Assembly: GCA_018712125.1 (NCBI GenBank)
Contig: DVHM01000053.1
Span: 1-27,923 of the forward strand
Length of the DNA: 27,923 nt
DNA from: Pullilachnospira_A gallistercoris
GTDB taxonomy: Bacteria; Bacillota; Clostridia; Lachnospirales; Lachnospiraceae
Direction of reading: 5' to 3'
Within the stretch, counting starts at the first letter, position 1, and each line of letters begins with the position of its first letter. Shown in pieces: positions 6,349 through 13,722 of this stretch. The notes below the pieces were generated by a model that was not told the DNA's origin, did not search any database, and worked only from the letters and a program-made list of their open reading frames with translations. The translations under genes were made by a program, and so were the position numbers.

Positions 6349-8196
6349 ATGTGCGGAATCGCTGGTTTTTGTAATTTTCAACAGGACTACCTCAGAGAAA
6401 AAGAACGGTGGGAGCAGGTGCTGACTGACATGCACGAAGCGCTGACCCGCCGGGGAAACGACGCCCACGGCATCTGCCTCTGGAAGGAGACCGGTCTCTC
6501 CCATGCCCGTCTCTCCATCCGGGATATCGCAAAGGGCTCCCAGCCCATGGTGCGCCACAGGCATGGCCACACCTGCGCCATCGTCTACAACGGAGAAATC
6601 TACAACACCGACGAGCTGATCCCTCCGCTGCTGTCCGCCGGGTATGTCTTTGACACCACCTCAGACACCGAGGTTATCCTCTACGCCTACATGTGCTACG
6701 GCGAGGATTTTGTTGAGCGGCTCAACGGCATCTTTGCCTTTGCCATCTGGGATGAGACTGAGAAAAAACTGCTTCTCTACCGGGACCGGGCCGGCACCAA
6801 GCCCCTGTTTTACACGCAGCTTGCCGACACTCTGATCTTCGGTTCCGAGCCAAAAGCCCTGTTCTGCTACCCCGGCTTTGTCCCGGAAATCAACGACGAC
6901 GGACTGCGGGAAATTCTCGCCATCGGTCCTGCTCGCACTCCCGGATGCGGTGTCTTCAAACATCTTTCAGAAGTCCGCCCCGGCTGCTGCCTGCGCTTTA
7001 CCCCGGAGGGCGCCAACGAACGCCAGTACTGGGAACTGACCGCGCGCGAGCACACCGATTCCTACCGTGAGACTGTGGAAAAGACCGGTTTTCTGGTAAG
7101 AGACGCCATCACACGTCAGATGGTCTCGGATGTGCCCGTGTGCACCTTTCTCTCCGGCGGCATCGACTCCTCCATTGTGACTGCCGTGGCTGCAGCCTGT
7201 CTCCGGGAAAAGGGCGAGACCCTGAACACTTTCTCCTTCGATTTCCGGCAAAACGACATCTATTTTCAGTCCAACGCCTTCCAGCCGGAACAGGACCGTC
7301 CCTATGTGGATCAGATGCTGTCCTTCTGCCGGACCCGTCACACCTATCTGGAATGCGACGAGGTTACCCTGGCAGACGCTCTCTACGACGCGGTGGACGC
7401 CAAGGATCTGCCAGGCATGACCGACGTGGACGCCTCCATGCTCTACTTCTGCTCTCTGGTGGCAAAGCAGAATAAGGTTACCCTGACCGGAGAGTGCGCC
7501 GACGAAATTTTCGGGGGCTATCCCTGGTTTTACCGGAAGGAACTGATGGAGCGGGACGGATTTCCCTGGTCCGCGGACATCTCCGCCCGCACCGTCTTTC
7601 TGGATGCGGATCTAAAGCAGAGGCTTCATCTCGCCGAATACTCCTATGACCGCTATCAGGAATCCCTGGCAAAGGCTCCAAAACTGCCCGGCGAGAGTCC
7701 GAAGGCCTCCCGACGGCGGGCCGTAGCGTACCTGAACATCAAGTGGTTCATGCAGACGCTTCTTGACCGGATGGACCGCACCAGCATGTACTCCGGTCTG
7801 GAAGCCCGGGTACCCTTCGCCGACCACCGGATCATGGAGTACGTCTTCAATGTGCCCTGGGAAATGAAGTACCAGAACGGTGTGGAGAAGACGCTGCTGC
7901 GGGACGCCTGCGCTGACCTGCTGCCGGAAACCCTTCTCCACCGGAAGAAGAGCCCCTATCCGAAAACCTATCATCCCGGTTACGAGAAGCTGCTAGTGGA
8001 GCGCCTTTCCGCCATTGTGGAAAATCCGAACGCCCCCGTCGCTCCGCTGATCGACAAAAAGAAGACAAAAAAATTCATGGCCTCCCACAAAGAACTGGGA
8101 AAGCCATGGTTCGGACAACTGATGGCAGGGCCCCAGTTGATGGCATATTTTATTCAGATCAATGACTGGATGGAGAAGTATCATCTGACGGTGTGA
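6349..8196 (+). CDS. asnB: Asparagine synthase (glutamine-hydrolysing)
   Basis: The 615-residue protein has an N-terminal Ntn glutaminase domain beginning MCGIAGF, with Cys2 as nucleophile after Met removal, and a C-terminal synthetase domain with the pyrophosphate-binding SGGIDSS at 269-275. It forms asparagine from aspartate, glutamine and ATP through an aspartyl-AMP intermediate, with ammonia channelled between the domains. YNGEIYN and RGNDAHG are further glutaminase landmarks; GECADEIFGGYPWF and RMDRTSMYSGLEARVPFADH mark the synthetase half. The start is fixed by the required Cys2, although the AGGAG site is 15 nt away, longer than for its neighbours. The last 38 bp overlap the end of the convergent hydrolase gene. 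Confidence 0.96.
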   Translation: MCGIAGFCNFQQDYLREKERWEQVLTDMHEALTRRGNDAHGICLWKETGLSHARLSIRDIAKGSQPMVRHRHGHTCAIVYNGEIYNTDELIPPLLSAGYVFDTTSDTEVILYAYMCYGEDFVERLNGIFAFAIWDETEKKLLLYRDRAGTKPLFYTQLADTLIFGSEPKALFCYPGFVPEINDDGLREILAIGPARTPGCGVFKHLSEVRPGCCLRFTPEGANERQYWELTAREHTDSYRETVEKTGFLVRDAITRQMVSDVPVCTFLSGGIDSSIVTAVAAACLREKGETLNTFSFDFRQNDIYFQSNAFQPEQDRPYVDQMLSFCRTRHTYLECDEVTLADALYDAVDAKDLPGMTDVDASMLYFCSLVAKQNKVTLTGECADEIFGGYPWFYRKELMERDGFPWSADISARTVFLDADLKQRLHLAEYSYDRYQESLAKAPKLPGESPKASRRRAVAYLNIKWFMQTLLDRMDRTSMYSGLEARVPFADHRIMEYVFNVPWEMKYQNGVEKTLLRDACADLLPETLLHRKKSPYPKTYHPGYEKLLVERLSAIVENPNAPVAPLIDKKKTKKFMASHKELGKPWFGQLMAGPQLMAYFIQINDWMEKYHLTV

Positions 8197-9181
8197 CGCT
8201 CTCCTCCCAGAAAGCTACCGCGTATTCCAGCCAGCCCTCGGCCCTGGTGTTTACCGCCAGGCCGATGCCGTGGGGAAGGCCCCAGAACTGCTCATAGACA
8301 TGCCGCACGCCCTCCCGCTTCAGCGCCTGCTTCAGCACCGCCGCGTGGTGGCTGGCCGGGACCAGCAGATCGTTGCTGCCGGCCATCATGTAGGTAGGCG
8401 GGTAATCCGGCGTGATATAGTTCTGCACGCAGAGGGAACTTCTGGTTTTCCGGCTGGCGTAAGGGCCGAACATAAAGAGGAGTCCGCGCTCGGAGAGCCA
8501 GATTCCGATCAGTCCCTTCCAGATGTTCCAGTAGGGATGATCCAGCCAGTGGTTCACGTTGGTCCAGGGATAGCCCAGAATCAACGCGCCGGGCTTTCGC
8601 ACTCCGTATTTCGCATAGCCGTGTTCCTTTCCTCCGAAGACGCCGGCCAGATTACCCCCGGCAGAAAATCCGCAGATAGCGTAATCTTCCGGGTCCACGT
8701 TCAGCTCCTCGTGATGTTCCTCGATGCTCTTTACCGCCCGGGCAAGATCCTGCATGGGGGCGTAGCCGCCACAGTGAAAACCGGTGCGGTACTCCAGCAC
8801 GAAAGCCGTATATCCCATCTCATTGAGCTTTGCCGCGATGGGATATCCCTCCTGCCCGGTCACACAATGGGCATAGCCGCCGCCGGGACAGACAATCACA
8901 TACTTTCTCCGCTCCCCCGTATCGTTGGGAAAAATGGAGAGCCGAACCTCCCCCAGCGATTTTTTCTGACTGATCTCATCCATAGTGTACAGCGGCAACT
9001 GACGGAATCTGCCCTGCTCGATCAGTTGCTGTATTCTCTCCTTCCCGTATTTGACCGCCGTGGCTCTGTGCCGGATCACATACATCCGTATCACAGAATA
9101 GCAGGTCAGAAGAAAGGATAAAATCAGATAAATTTTTACAATATTTAAGAGGATTTCTCCTATCGTTTCTCCCGGAAGCAT
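8159..9181 (-). CDS. Membrane-anchored alpha/beta hydrolase (esterase-like)
   Basis: The 340-residue protein has one N-terminal membrane segment at about 11-33 followed by basic residues, then an alpha/beta-hydrolase fold of the carboxylesterase/BD-FAE type. The oxyanion loop is CPGGGYAHC (98-106). The likely triad is S173 in GFSAGG, D271 in GSNDLLVP and H304 in GLPHGIG. It probably cleaves an ester; the substrate is unknown. GAGGAGG lies 7 nt before the ATG and overlaps the TGA of the preceding 35-residue ORF, which suggests translational coupling. Its 3' end overlaps asnB by 38 bp, with no terminator between the two. Confidence 0.85.
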   Translation of the reverse strand: MLPGETIGEILLNIVKIYLILSFLLTCYSVIRMYVIRHRATAVKYGKERIQQLIEQGRFRQLPLYTMDEISQKKSLGEVRLSIFPNDTGERRKYVIVCPGGGYAHCVTGQEGYPIAAKLNEMGYTAFVLEYRTGFHCGGYAPMQDLARAVKSIEEHHEELNVDPEDYAICGFSAGGNLAGVFGGKEHGYAKYGVRKPGALILGYPWTNVNHWLDHPYWNIWKGLIGIWLSERGLLFMFGPYASRKTRSSLCVQNYITPDYPPTYMMAGSNDLLVPASHHAAVLKQALKREGVRHVYEQFWGLPHGIGLAVNTRAEGWLEYAVAFWEESVTPSDDTSPSSH

Positions 9182-9192
9182 CGTTTACCTCC

Positions 9193-9300
9193 TCACAGCC
9201 AATTTCGTTCTACCTCTTCTCTCAATGCGCAGAACATGTCAAAGAAATCTTCCTTAGCCCTTTTTACAATATCAAGCGCTATATTCTCATTCTTTTTCAT
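9193..9300 (-). CDS. 35-residue ORF between the MNT gene and the hydrolase gene
   Basis: This small ORF starts inside the end of the MNT nucleotidyltransferase gene, overlapping it by 14 bp, and its TGA forms part of the hydrolase gene's ribosome site. Both junctions suggest coupling. GAGAAGGG lies about 11 nt before its ATG. The peptide is charged and probably helical, beginning MKKNENIALDIVKRAK. It sits where a HEPN or substrate-binding partner of an MNT protein would be, but is far too short for a HEPN domain and lacks the RxxxxH motif. It could be a shrunken relic, a real microprotein or a leader ORF. Confidence 0.5.
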   Translation of the reverse strand: MKKNENIALDIVKRAKEDFFDMFCALREEVERNWL

Positions 9301-9580
9301 ACAATATACGCCCTTCTCTTCGGATGGATTCCAACAACTCCTCCTGAATATTCCTGCCAAGATCTACAATATCAAATTTCAGCAGTGTGGACGTCTCCTC
9401 ATCCACATCCAACGCAAAACGGACAAAATCTCCCCCTTCTACCGCCAAATCGATATCACTGGTTCTTCTGAAATCTCCCCGGGCACGGGAGCCAAATAAA
9501 ATTACCCGATCCACATCATATTTTCGCGCCAACGCGCATATTTCCTGAATGACCTGTTCTCTGATTCCTGTATCTTCCAT
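9287..9580 (-). CDS. MNT-type minimal nucleotidyltransferase
   Basis: The 97-residue protein is a minimal DNA-polymerase-beta-like nucleotidyltransferase. It has the signature GSRARGDFRRTSDIDLAVE (30-48), with metal-binding D42 and D44 and the third acidic residue D70 in KFDIVDL. Members usually pair with a HEPN protein; in HEPN/MNT toxin-antitoxin pairs the MNT enzyme AMPylates and silences the HEPN RNase. No HEPN gene is next to it here, only a 35-residue ORF overlapping its 3' end. A TATACT -10 lies at 9609-9614, with a weak -35. Confidence 0.85.
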   Translation of the reverse strand: MEDTGIREQVIQEICALARKYDVDRVILFGSRARGDFRRTSDIDLAVEGGDFVRFALDVDEETSTLLKFDIVDLGRNIQEELLESIRREGRILYEKE

Positions 9581-9608
9581 ACTGTCTTCCCGCCTGCTTT
9601 TGCGAATC

Positions 9609-9614
9609 AGTATA
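9609..9614 (-). promoter_or_regulatory. -10 element of the MNT-hydrolase operon
   Basis: TATACT reads on the minus strand 28 nt before the MNT start codon. The -35 region (TGGATT at 17 bp) is weak, so the assignment is tentative. Confidence 0.4.
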
Positions 9615-9663
9615 CCACATTACACCAAAAGAATCCAGCGCCTGGCCTTTCCTGAAATAGCAG

Positions 9664-9770
9664 GAGGGCTGACTAGCGTCGGTGTACAAGGGGCAACACG
9701 CCTCAAACCGTGCAATTTCGGTCATTTCTCGACCGTATTGTCCCTTTGTACACCGACGCTAGCAGCCCTC
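9664..9770. repeat. 107-bp element with nearly perfect 29-30-bp inverted repeats and inner hairpins
   Basis: The arms at 9664-9693 and 9741-9770 are reverse complements except for one extra A on the left and mismatches at the inner end; both contain AGCGTCGGTGTAC. The 47-nt interior holds a second hairpin (CAAT..CGGTC at 9713-9723 with GACCG..ATTG at 9731-9740) and a CACG/CGTG pair (9697-9700, 9709-9712), so the single strand would fold as a branched structure. The right arm includes the last four codons of hypA. The same 13-bp word recurs at 18167-18179. It could be a MITE-like mobile repeat, a structured 3' UTR, or both. Confidence 0.8.
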
Positions 9771-10106
9771 AATCTCTTTGATATTAAATTCGTTTCCCTG
9801 GATCAGATACGTATGCTCGCTGCCGCAGTGGGGGCAGATCTTCCCATGGGCCACCGTATCGTAGGTTCTGCGGCAGTCCTCACAGTAGGTTACCGCCGGG
9901 ATGGTCTCCACCACAAGCAGTGTGTCCTCCAGCATTTCGCCCTCCCTTTTGACCGCCCATTTCCAGCAGTTCTGCAGATAGGATTCGATGACCGTGGAGA
10001 CTTCCCCCAGTTCCAGCGTTACCGAGTGGATCTGCGTCAGGTCATTTTCCCGCGCCACATCCTTCACGGTATCGATTACCCGAAACGCCACGCCCAGCTC
10101 ATGCAT
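9759..10106 (-). CDS. hypA: Hydrogenase/urease nickel metallochaperone HypA
   Basis: The 115-residue protein starts MHE, the conserved nickel-binding N-terminus (His2), and has a zinc ribbon with C75-x2-C78 and C91-x2-C94. HypA delivers Ni(II), with the GTPase HypB, to the precursor of a [NiFe]-hydrogenase or another nickel enzyme in the cytoplasm. The length is normal for the family. Its ATG overlaps the stop codon of the oxidoreductase gene by 8 bp (ATGCATGA), indicating translational coupling. Its last four codons form the outer edge of the 9664-9770 inverted repeat. Confidence 0.95.
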   Translation of the reverse strand: MHELGVAFRVIDTVKDVARENDLTQIHSVTLELGEVSTVIESYLQNCWKWAVKREGEMLEDTLLVVETIPAVTYCEDCRRTYDTVAHGKICPHCGSEHTYLIQGNEFNIKEIEGC

Positions 10107-12912
10107 CGCTCTTCTTCCCGCCTTTCAGCTTGATCCGGATGGCCTGCTTGATGCCGTAGGGAAGAATGTATTTCAGTTTGTCCTCGGCCTTGCGCATGGT
10201 GCTGCACTCCGGGTGTTCCCGGTAGAGATGGATCGCGTCGAACTCGCACTTCGTGGTGCAGACGCCGCAGCCGATACAGCGGTTCTCATCCACCACCGAA
10301 GCTCCACAGCTTAGGCAGCGGGCCGTCTCCTTTCTGACCTGCTCCTCGGTAAAGGTCAGCTTCGGATCCCGGAAAGATCTCTTCGCGTCGATGGACGCGT
10401 TCTTCCCGGGAATCTGCCGGCTGGAATTATCGTATTCCTCTACCCGGATATTGTCCTTATCCAGCTCGATGAAATCCCTGCGGTTACGGCCAATGGTCAG
10501 ACTGCTGTGAGGCTGCACAAACCGGTGGATGGAGATGGCTCCCTCCCGTCCGGCGGCAATGGCGTCGATGGCAAATTTCGGTCCGGTGTAGACGTCGCCT
10601 CCCACAAAGATATCCGGCTCTGCGGTCTGATAGGTCAACGGATCCGCCATGGCCCCATTGCCTCTGCCCAGTTCCACCTTCGAACCATCCAGCAGCTCTC
10701 CCCATAGGATACTCTGACCCACAGAGAGAATCACATGGCTGCATGGAACCTCGATAGTGTCCTCCTCATCATAGACGGGGGCAAAACGGCCCTGTTCGCC
10801 GGTCACGGAGATGCATTTCTTCAGCACAATGCCGGTCACTTTTCCATCCCGGCTCAGAATCTCCTTGGGTCCCCAGCCGCAGTGAATCGTTACCGCTTCC
10901 TCCTCGGCCTCGGCGATCTCCTCCTCCGAGGCGGGCATGGTATCCCGGCTCTCCAGACAGTACATGGACACCGCGGATGCCCCGCACCGGGTACTGGTGC
11001 GCGCCGCGTCGATGGCAACGTTTCCGCCGCCGATAACCACCACGTCGCCGGAGAGCATCGTCGAAGCCTCCGCCTCCGAATCTTTTGTTCCAACCACATT
11101 CTGATCAGACAGCTCCATAGCTCTGCGCAGGAAATCCACTGCGGTCACAACACCGTCGGCGTCCTCTCCCGGCACACCGGTCTTTCTTCCGCCCTGACAG
11201 CCGATGGCGATATAGAATGCCTGATAGCCCTGAGCCCGCAGCTCCTCCAGCGTAATGTCCTTCCCGACCTCCACGCCGGTCTTTATGGTAACGCCCATGG
11301 CCTCGATCACTTCGATCTCCGCCGCCACCACATCCTTCTCCAGCTTGTAGGAGGGAATGCCGTAAACCAGCATGCCGCCGGCCTTCTCATTCTTCTCGAA
11401 GATCGTGGGGCGGTAACCTTTCTCCGCCAGATAGTAGGCGCAGGACAGTCCCGCCGGTCCTCCGCCGATGATGGCGATTTTGGTGTCGGCAAAGAAATTT
11501 TCATCCAGGGACGGAATGACCTTCTTCGGGATATAGCGGGTGGCCGCGTCCAGATCCCGCTGGGCGATGAATTTCTTTACCTCGTCGATGGCGATGGCCT
11601 GGTCGATGGTCCCTCTGGTGCAGGCATCCTCGCAGCGGCGGTTGCAGACCCGGCCGCAGACTGCCGGCAGCGGATTGTCCTTCTTGATCAGCGCCAGCGC
11701 GTCCTCGTATCTGCCCTGGGCCGCCATCTTCAGATAACCCTGCACCGCGATATGGGCCGGGCAGGCGGTCTTACAGGGTGCGGTACCGGTCTCATAGCAG
11801 TTGATCCGGTTTTTGTCCCGATAATCCTCGGTCCACATGTGGGGACCCCAGGGCACCTCCGAGGGCAGCGGCTGTTTCGGATAGGTCACCTCGCTTCCGT
11901 CCTTTTTACAGAGCTTCTGTCCCAGCTTTACCGCTCCCGCCGGGCAGGTCTCCACACACTTGCCGCAGGCCACGCAGTTTTCTTTCGTCACGCGGGCCAC
12001 ATAGGCGGACCGGGACATGTTCGGCGTGTTGAAAAGCTGGGAAGTCCGCAGCGCGTAGCAGACATTCACATTGCAGTTGCAGATGGCAAAAATCTTGTTC
12101 TCGCCGTCAATATTGGTAATCTGATGGACAAACCCGTTCTCCTCCGCCTGACGGAAAATCTCCAGGGCCTCCTCCTTCGAGATGTAACGGCCTCCCTTGT
12201 CGGTCTCTACCACATAATCGGCCATGTCTCCCACAGCCACGCACCAGCCCTCGGGGTCGTCGGCGCAGCCCTCGTCAAAGGTTTTGCGGGAACGGCGGCA
12301 GGAACAGGGACTCGCAGCGTACTTGCCCTCGTATTTGTCCAGCCAGTGGGAAATATGCTCAATGGAGATGGACTCGCTCTCCATCTCGATGGCCTTCTCC
12401 ACCGGAATCACGTGCATGCCGATGCCGGCGCCGCCCGGCGGCACCATGAAAGTTACCTTTTCCAGCGGCCGGCGGCTCATGCGCTCGAAGAACCGCCCCA
12501 GTTCCGGGTGTTCCGTGAGCATCTTTTCGCTCATGTTGGAAAATTCGGCGCTGCCCGGCACAAACATGGGCAGCACATACTGCTTCTCGTGGCGCGGATT
12601 CTCCCAGTTGTACTCGATCACGCCGTTATAGGCCAGCTTCTCCAGGATCTCCTCCACATACTCCCTGTCTTTTCCGCTGATGCGCACCATATCCTCCAGA
12701 GTCTTTGGCTTGCGCTTTTCCATCAGAAGCGCCATCTCCGCCATCTCATCGGTACACATCATGGAAAGACCGATGTACTCCGGCGACTCTTTGTCGATCT
12801 TTTCCAGGCCCAGCACCACCGGCGTCCGGTCCGTGATGAGCTTCGCCAGTTTGGCGATGGGCTCCCGGAAAGGTTCCTCCGGGTTCGGGTTACGGAATAA
12901 AGGATCTGCCAT
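10099..12912 (-). CDS. Large FAD/NAD(P)H-dependent oxidoreductase with several Fe-S clusters (GltD-like core)
   Basis: The 937-residue cytoplasmic protein is modular. A winged-helix-like stretch lies near 65-105. An unusual Cys-rich region follows: Cys at 203, 205, 216 and 224, then CNCNVNVC at 278-285. A ferredoxin motif CVACGKCVETC is at 313-323. The GltD-type Fe-S domain has Cys at 380, 384, 419, 423, 427 and 431. The FAD site is IIGGGPAGLS (about 482-490), the NAD(P)H site VIGGGNVAID (about 626-635), and a C-terminal ferredoxin-like segment has CLSC (866-869) and CIGCGVCTTKC (879-889). The core resembles the glutamate-synthase small subunit and NfnB, which pass electrons between NAD(P)H, FAD and Fe-S clusters; no partner subunit is adjacent. 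ATG 12912 has GGAGG upstream and replaces ATG 12933. It sits between hypB and hypA, so a link to a nickel enzyme is inferred. Confidence 0.85.
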   Translation of the reverse strand: MADPLFRNPNPEEPFREPIAKLAKLITDRTPVVLGLEKIDKESPEYIGLSMMCTDEMAEMALLMEKRKPKTLEDMVRISGKDREYVEEILEKLAYNGVIEYNWENPRHEKQYVLPMFVPGSAEFSNMSEKMLTEHPELGRFFERMSRRPLEKVTFMVPPGGAGIGMHVIPVEKAIEMESESISIEHISHWLDKYEGKYAASPCSCRRSRKTFDEGCADDPEGWCVAVGDMADYVVETDKGGRYISKEEALEIFRQAEENGFVHQITNIDGENKIFAICNCNVNVCYALRTSQLFNTPNMSRSAYVARVTKENCVACGKCVETCPAGAVKLGQKLCKKDGSEVTYPKQPLPSEVPWGPHMWTEDYRDKNRINCYETGTAPCKTACPAHIAVQGYLKMAAQGRYEDALALIKKDNPLPAVCGRVCNRRCEDACTRGTIDQAIAIDEVKKFIAQRDLDAATRYIPKKVIPSLDENFFADTKIAIIGGGPAGLSCAYYLAEKGYRPTIFEKNEKAGGMLVYGIPSYKLEKDVVAAEIEVIEAMGVTIKTGVEVGKDITLEELRAQGYQAFYIAIGCQGGRKTGVPGEDADGVVTAVDFLRRAMELSDQNVVGTKDSEAEASTMLSGDVVVIGGGNVAIDAARTSTRCGASAVSMYCLESRDTMPASEEEIAEAEEEAVTIHCGWGPKEILSRDGKVTGIVLKKCISVTGEQGRFAPVYDEEDTIEVPCSHVILSVGQSILWGELLDGSKVELGRGNGAMADPLTYQTAEPDIFVGGDVYTGPKFAIDAIAAGREGAISIHRFVQPHSSLTIGRNRRDFIELDKDNIRVEEYDNSSRQIPGKNASIDAKRSFRDPKLTFTEEQVRKETARCLSCGASVVDENRCIGCGVCTTKCEFDAIHLYREHPECSTMRKAEDKLKYILPYGIKQAIRIKLKGGKKSDA

Positions 12913-13012
12913 ATTCTTTTCCTCCCAATACATTCGATTCTGTTCTGCTGCGCCTGTTCTGACGCAGCCCCATGCTCCTCTCAGCTTCCCGCGGAAGCCT
13001 TCTCAAGGGCTT

Positions 13013-13690
13013 TTACGTCTCCTCCTGCCACCGGCGCACCTGATCGCTCAGCCAGCCGGCCCAGGCCTCCATACCTTCTCCCGTCTTCGCGGAGAGAAAA
13101 AAGATCTCCGCCTTCGGGTTCAGCTTACGGATCCGCTCCGCCACAGCCTCCTTGCTGAAATCGTCAAAAACGCAGAGGGTATCACACTTGTTGATGACCA
13201 CCGCGTCACAGACGGAAAACATCAGCGGATATTTCAGAGGCTTGTCATCCCCCTCCGGCACCGAGAGAATCATGGCGTTCTTCACGCTGCCGGTGTCAAA
13301 CTCCGCGGGGCAGACCAGATTTCCCACATTTTCCAGCACCACCAGATCCAGGTCATCCACCCCGAGCTCCCGGATACCCTGACGGGTCATATCCGCGTCC
13401 AGATGGCACATACCTCCGGTGTGAATCTGGATCGAGGGCACGCCCTCGGCGGCGATGGTTTTCGCGTCCACCTCCGAATCGATATCCGCCTCCATAATCC
13501 CCATGGCCAGATTCCCCTTCAGCAGACGGATGGTCTGCCGAAGGAGCGTCGTCTTTCCGGCCCCCGGAGAGGACATCAGGTTCAGGAGAAACGTTCCCTT
13601 TTCCTTCAGTTCCCCGCGCAGCCTTTCGGCGTCCGCGTCGTTGTCCGCGAAAATGCTGCGCTTTACCTCAATGACTTTATACTTCTCCAT
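13013..13690 (-). CDS. hypB: Nickel-insertion GTPase HypB
   Basis: The 225-residue SIMIBI-class GTPase has the P-loop SSPGAGKTT (40-48), the metal-site motif GGMCHLDA with C95 and H96, ENVGNLVCPAEFD, and the base-recognition NKCD. HypB uses GTP hydrolysis to drive nickel transfer with HypA during [NiFe] active-site assembly. It lacks the N-terminal His-rich or Cys-rich nickel-storage extension. ATG 13690 is chosen because AGGGGG lies 5 nt upstream; ATG 13711 would add seven residues. It follows metY by 32 nt and precedes the oxidoreductase by 100 nt; that gap holds a small hairpin (12984-12998). Confidence 0.95.
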   Translation of the reverse strand: MEKYKVIEVKRSIFADNDADAERLRGELKEKGTFLLNLMSSPGAGKTTLLRQTIRLLKGNLAMGIMEADIDSEVDAKTIAAEGVPSIQIHTGGMCHLDADMTRQGIRELGVDDLDLVVLENVGNLVCPAEFDTGSVKNAMILSVPEGDDKPLKYPLMFSVCDAVVINKCDTLCVFDDFSKEAVAERIRKLNPKAEIFFLSAKTGEGMEAWAGWLSDQVRRWQEET

Positions 13691-13722
13691 AGTCCCCCTA
13701 TCCTGTCGCATGCTACGGTTCC

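Noticed and set aside
9516..9725. 69-codon minus-strand ORF running from the inverted-repeat element into the MNT gene
   Set aside because: It overlaps the MNT gene in another frame and starts inside the repeat interior. It is best explained as an accidental frame created by the element.
10735..12900. 721-codon open frame on the plus strand opposite the oxidoreductase gene
   Set aside because: The minus strand encodes a complete multidomain protein with known motifs. The antisense frame has His/Leu/Arg-rich sequence with no recognisable domain and no ribosome site, as expected from G+C-rich third positions.
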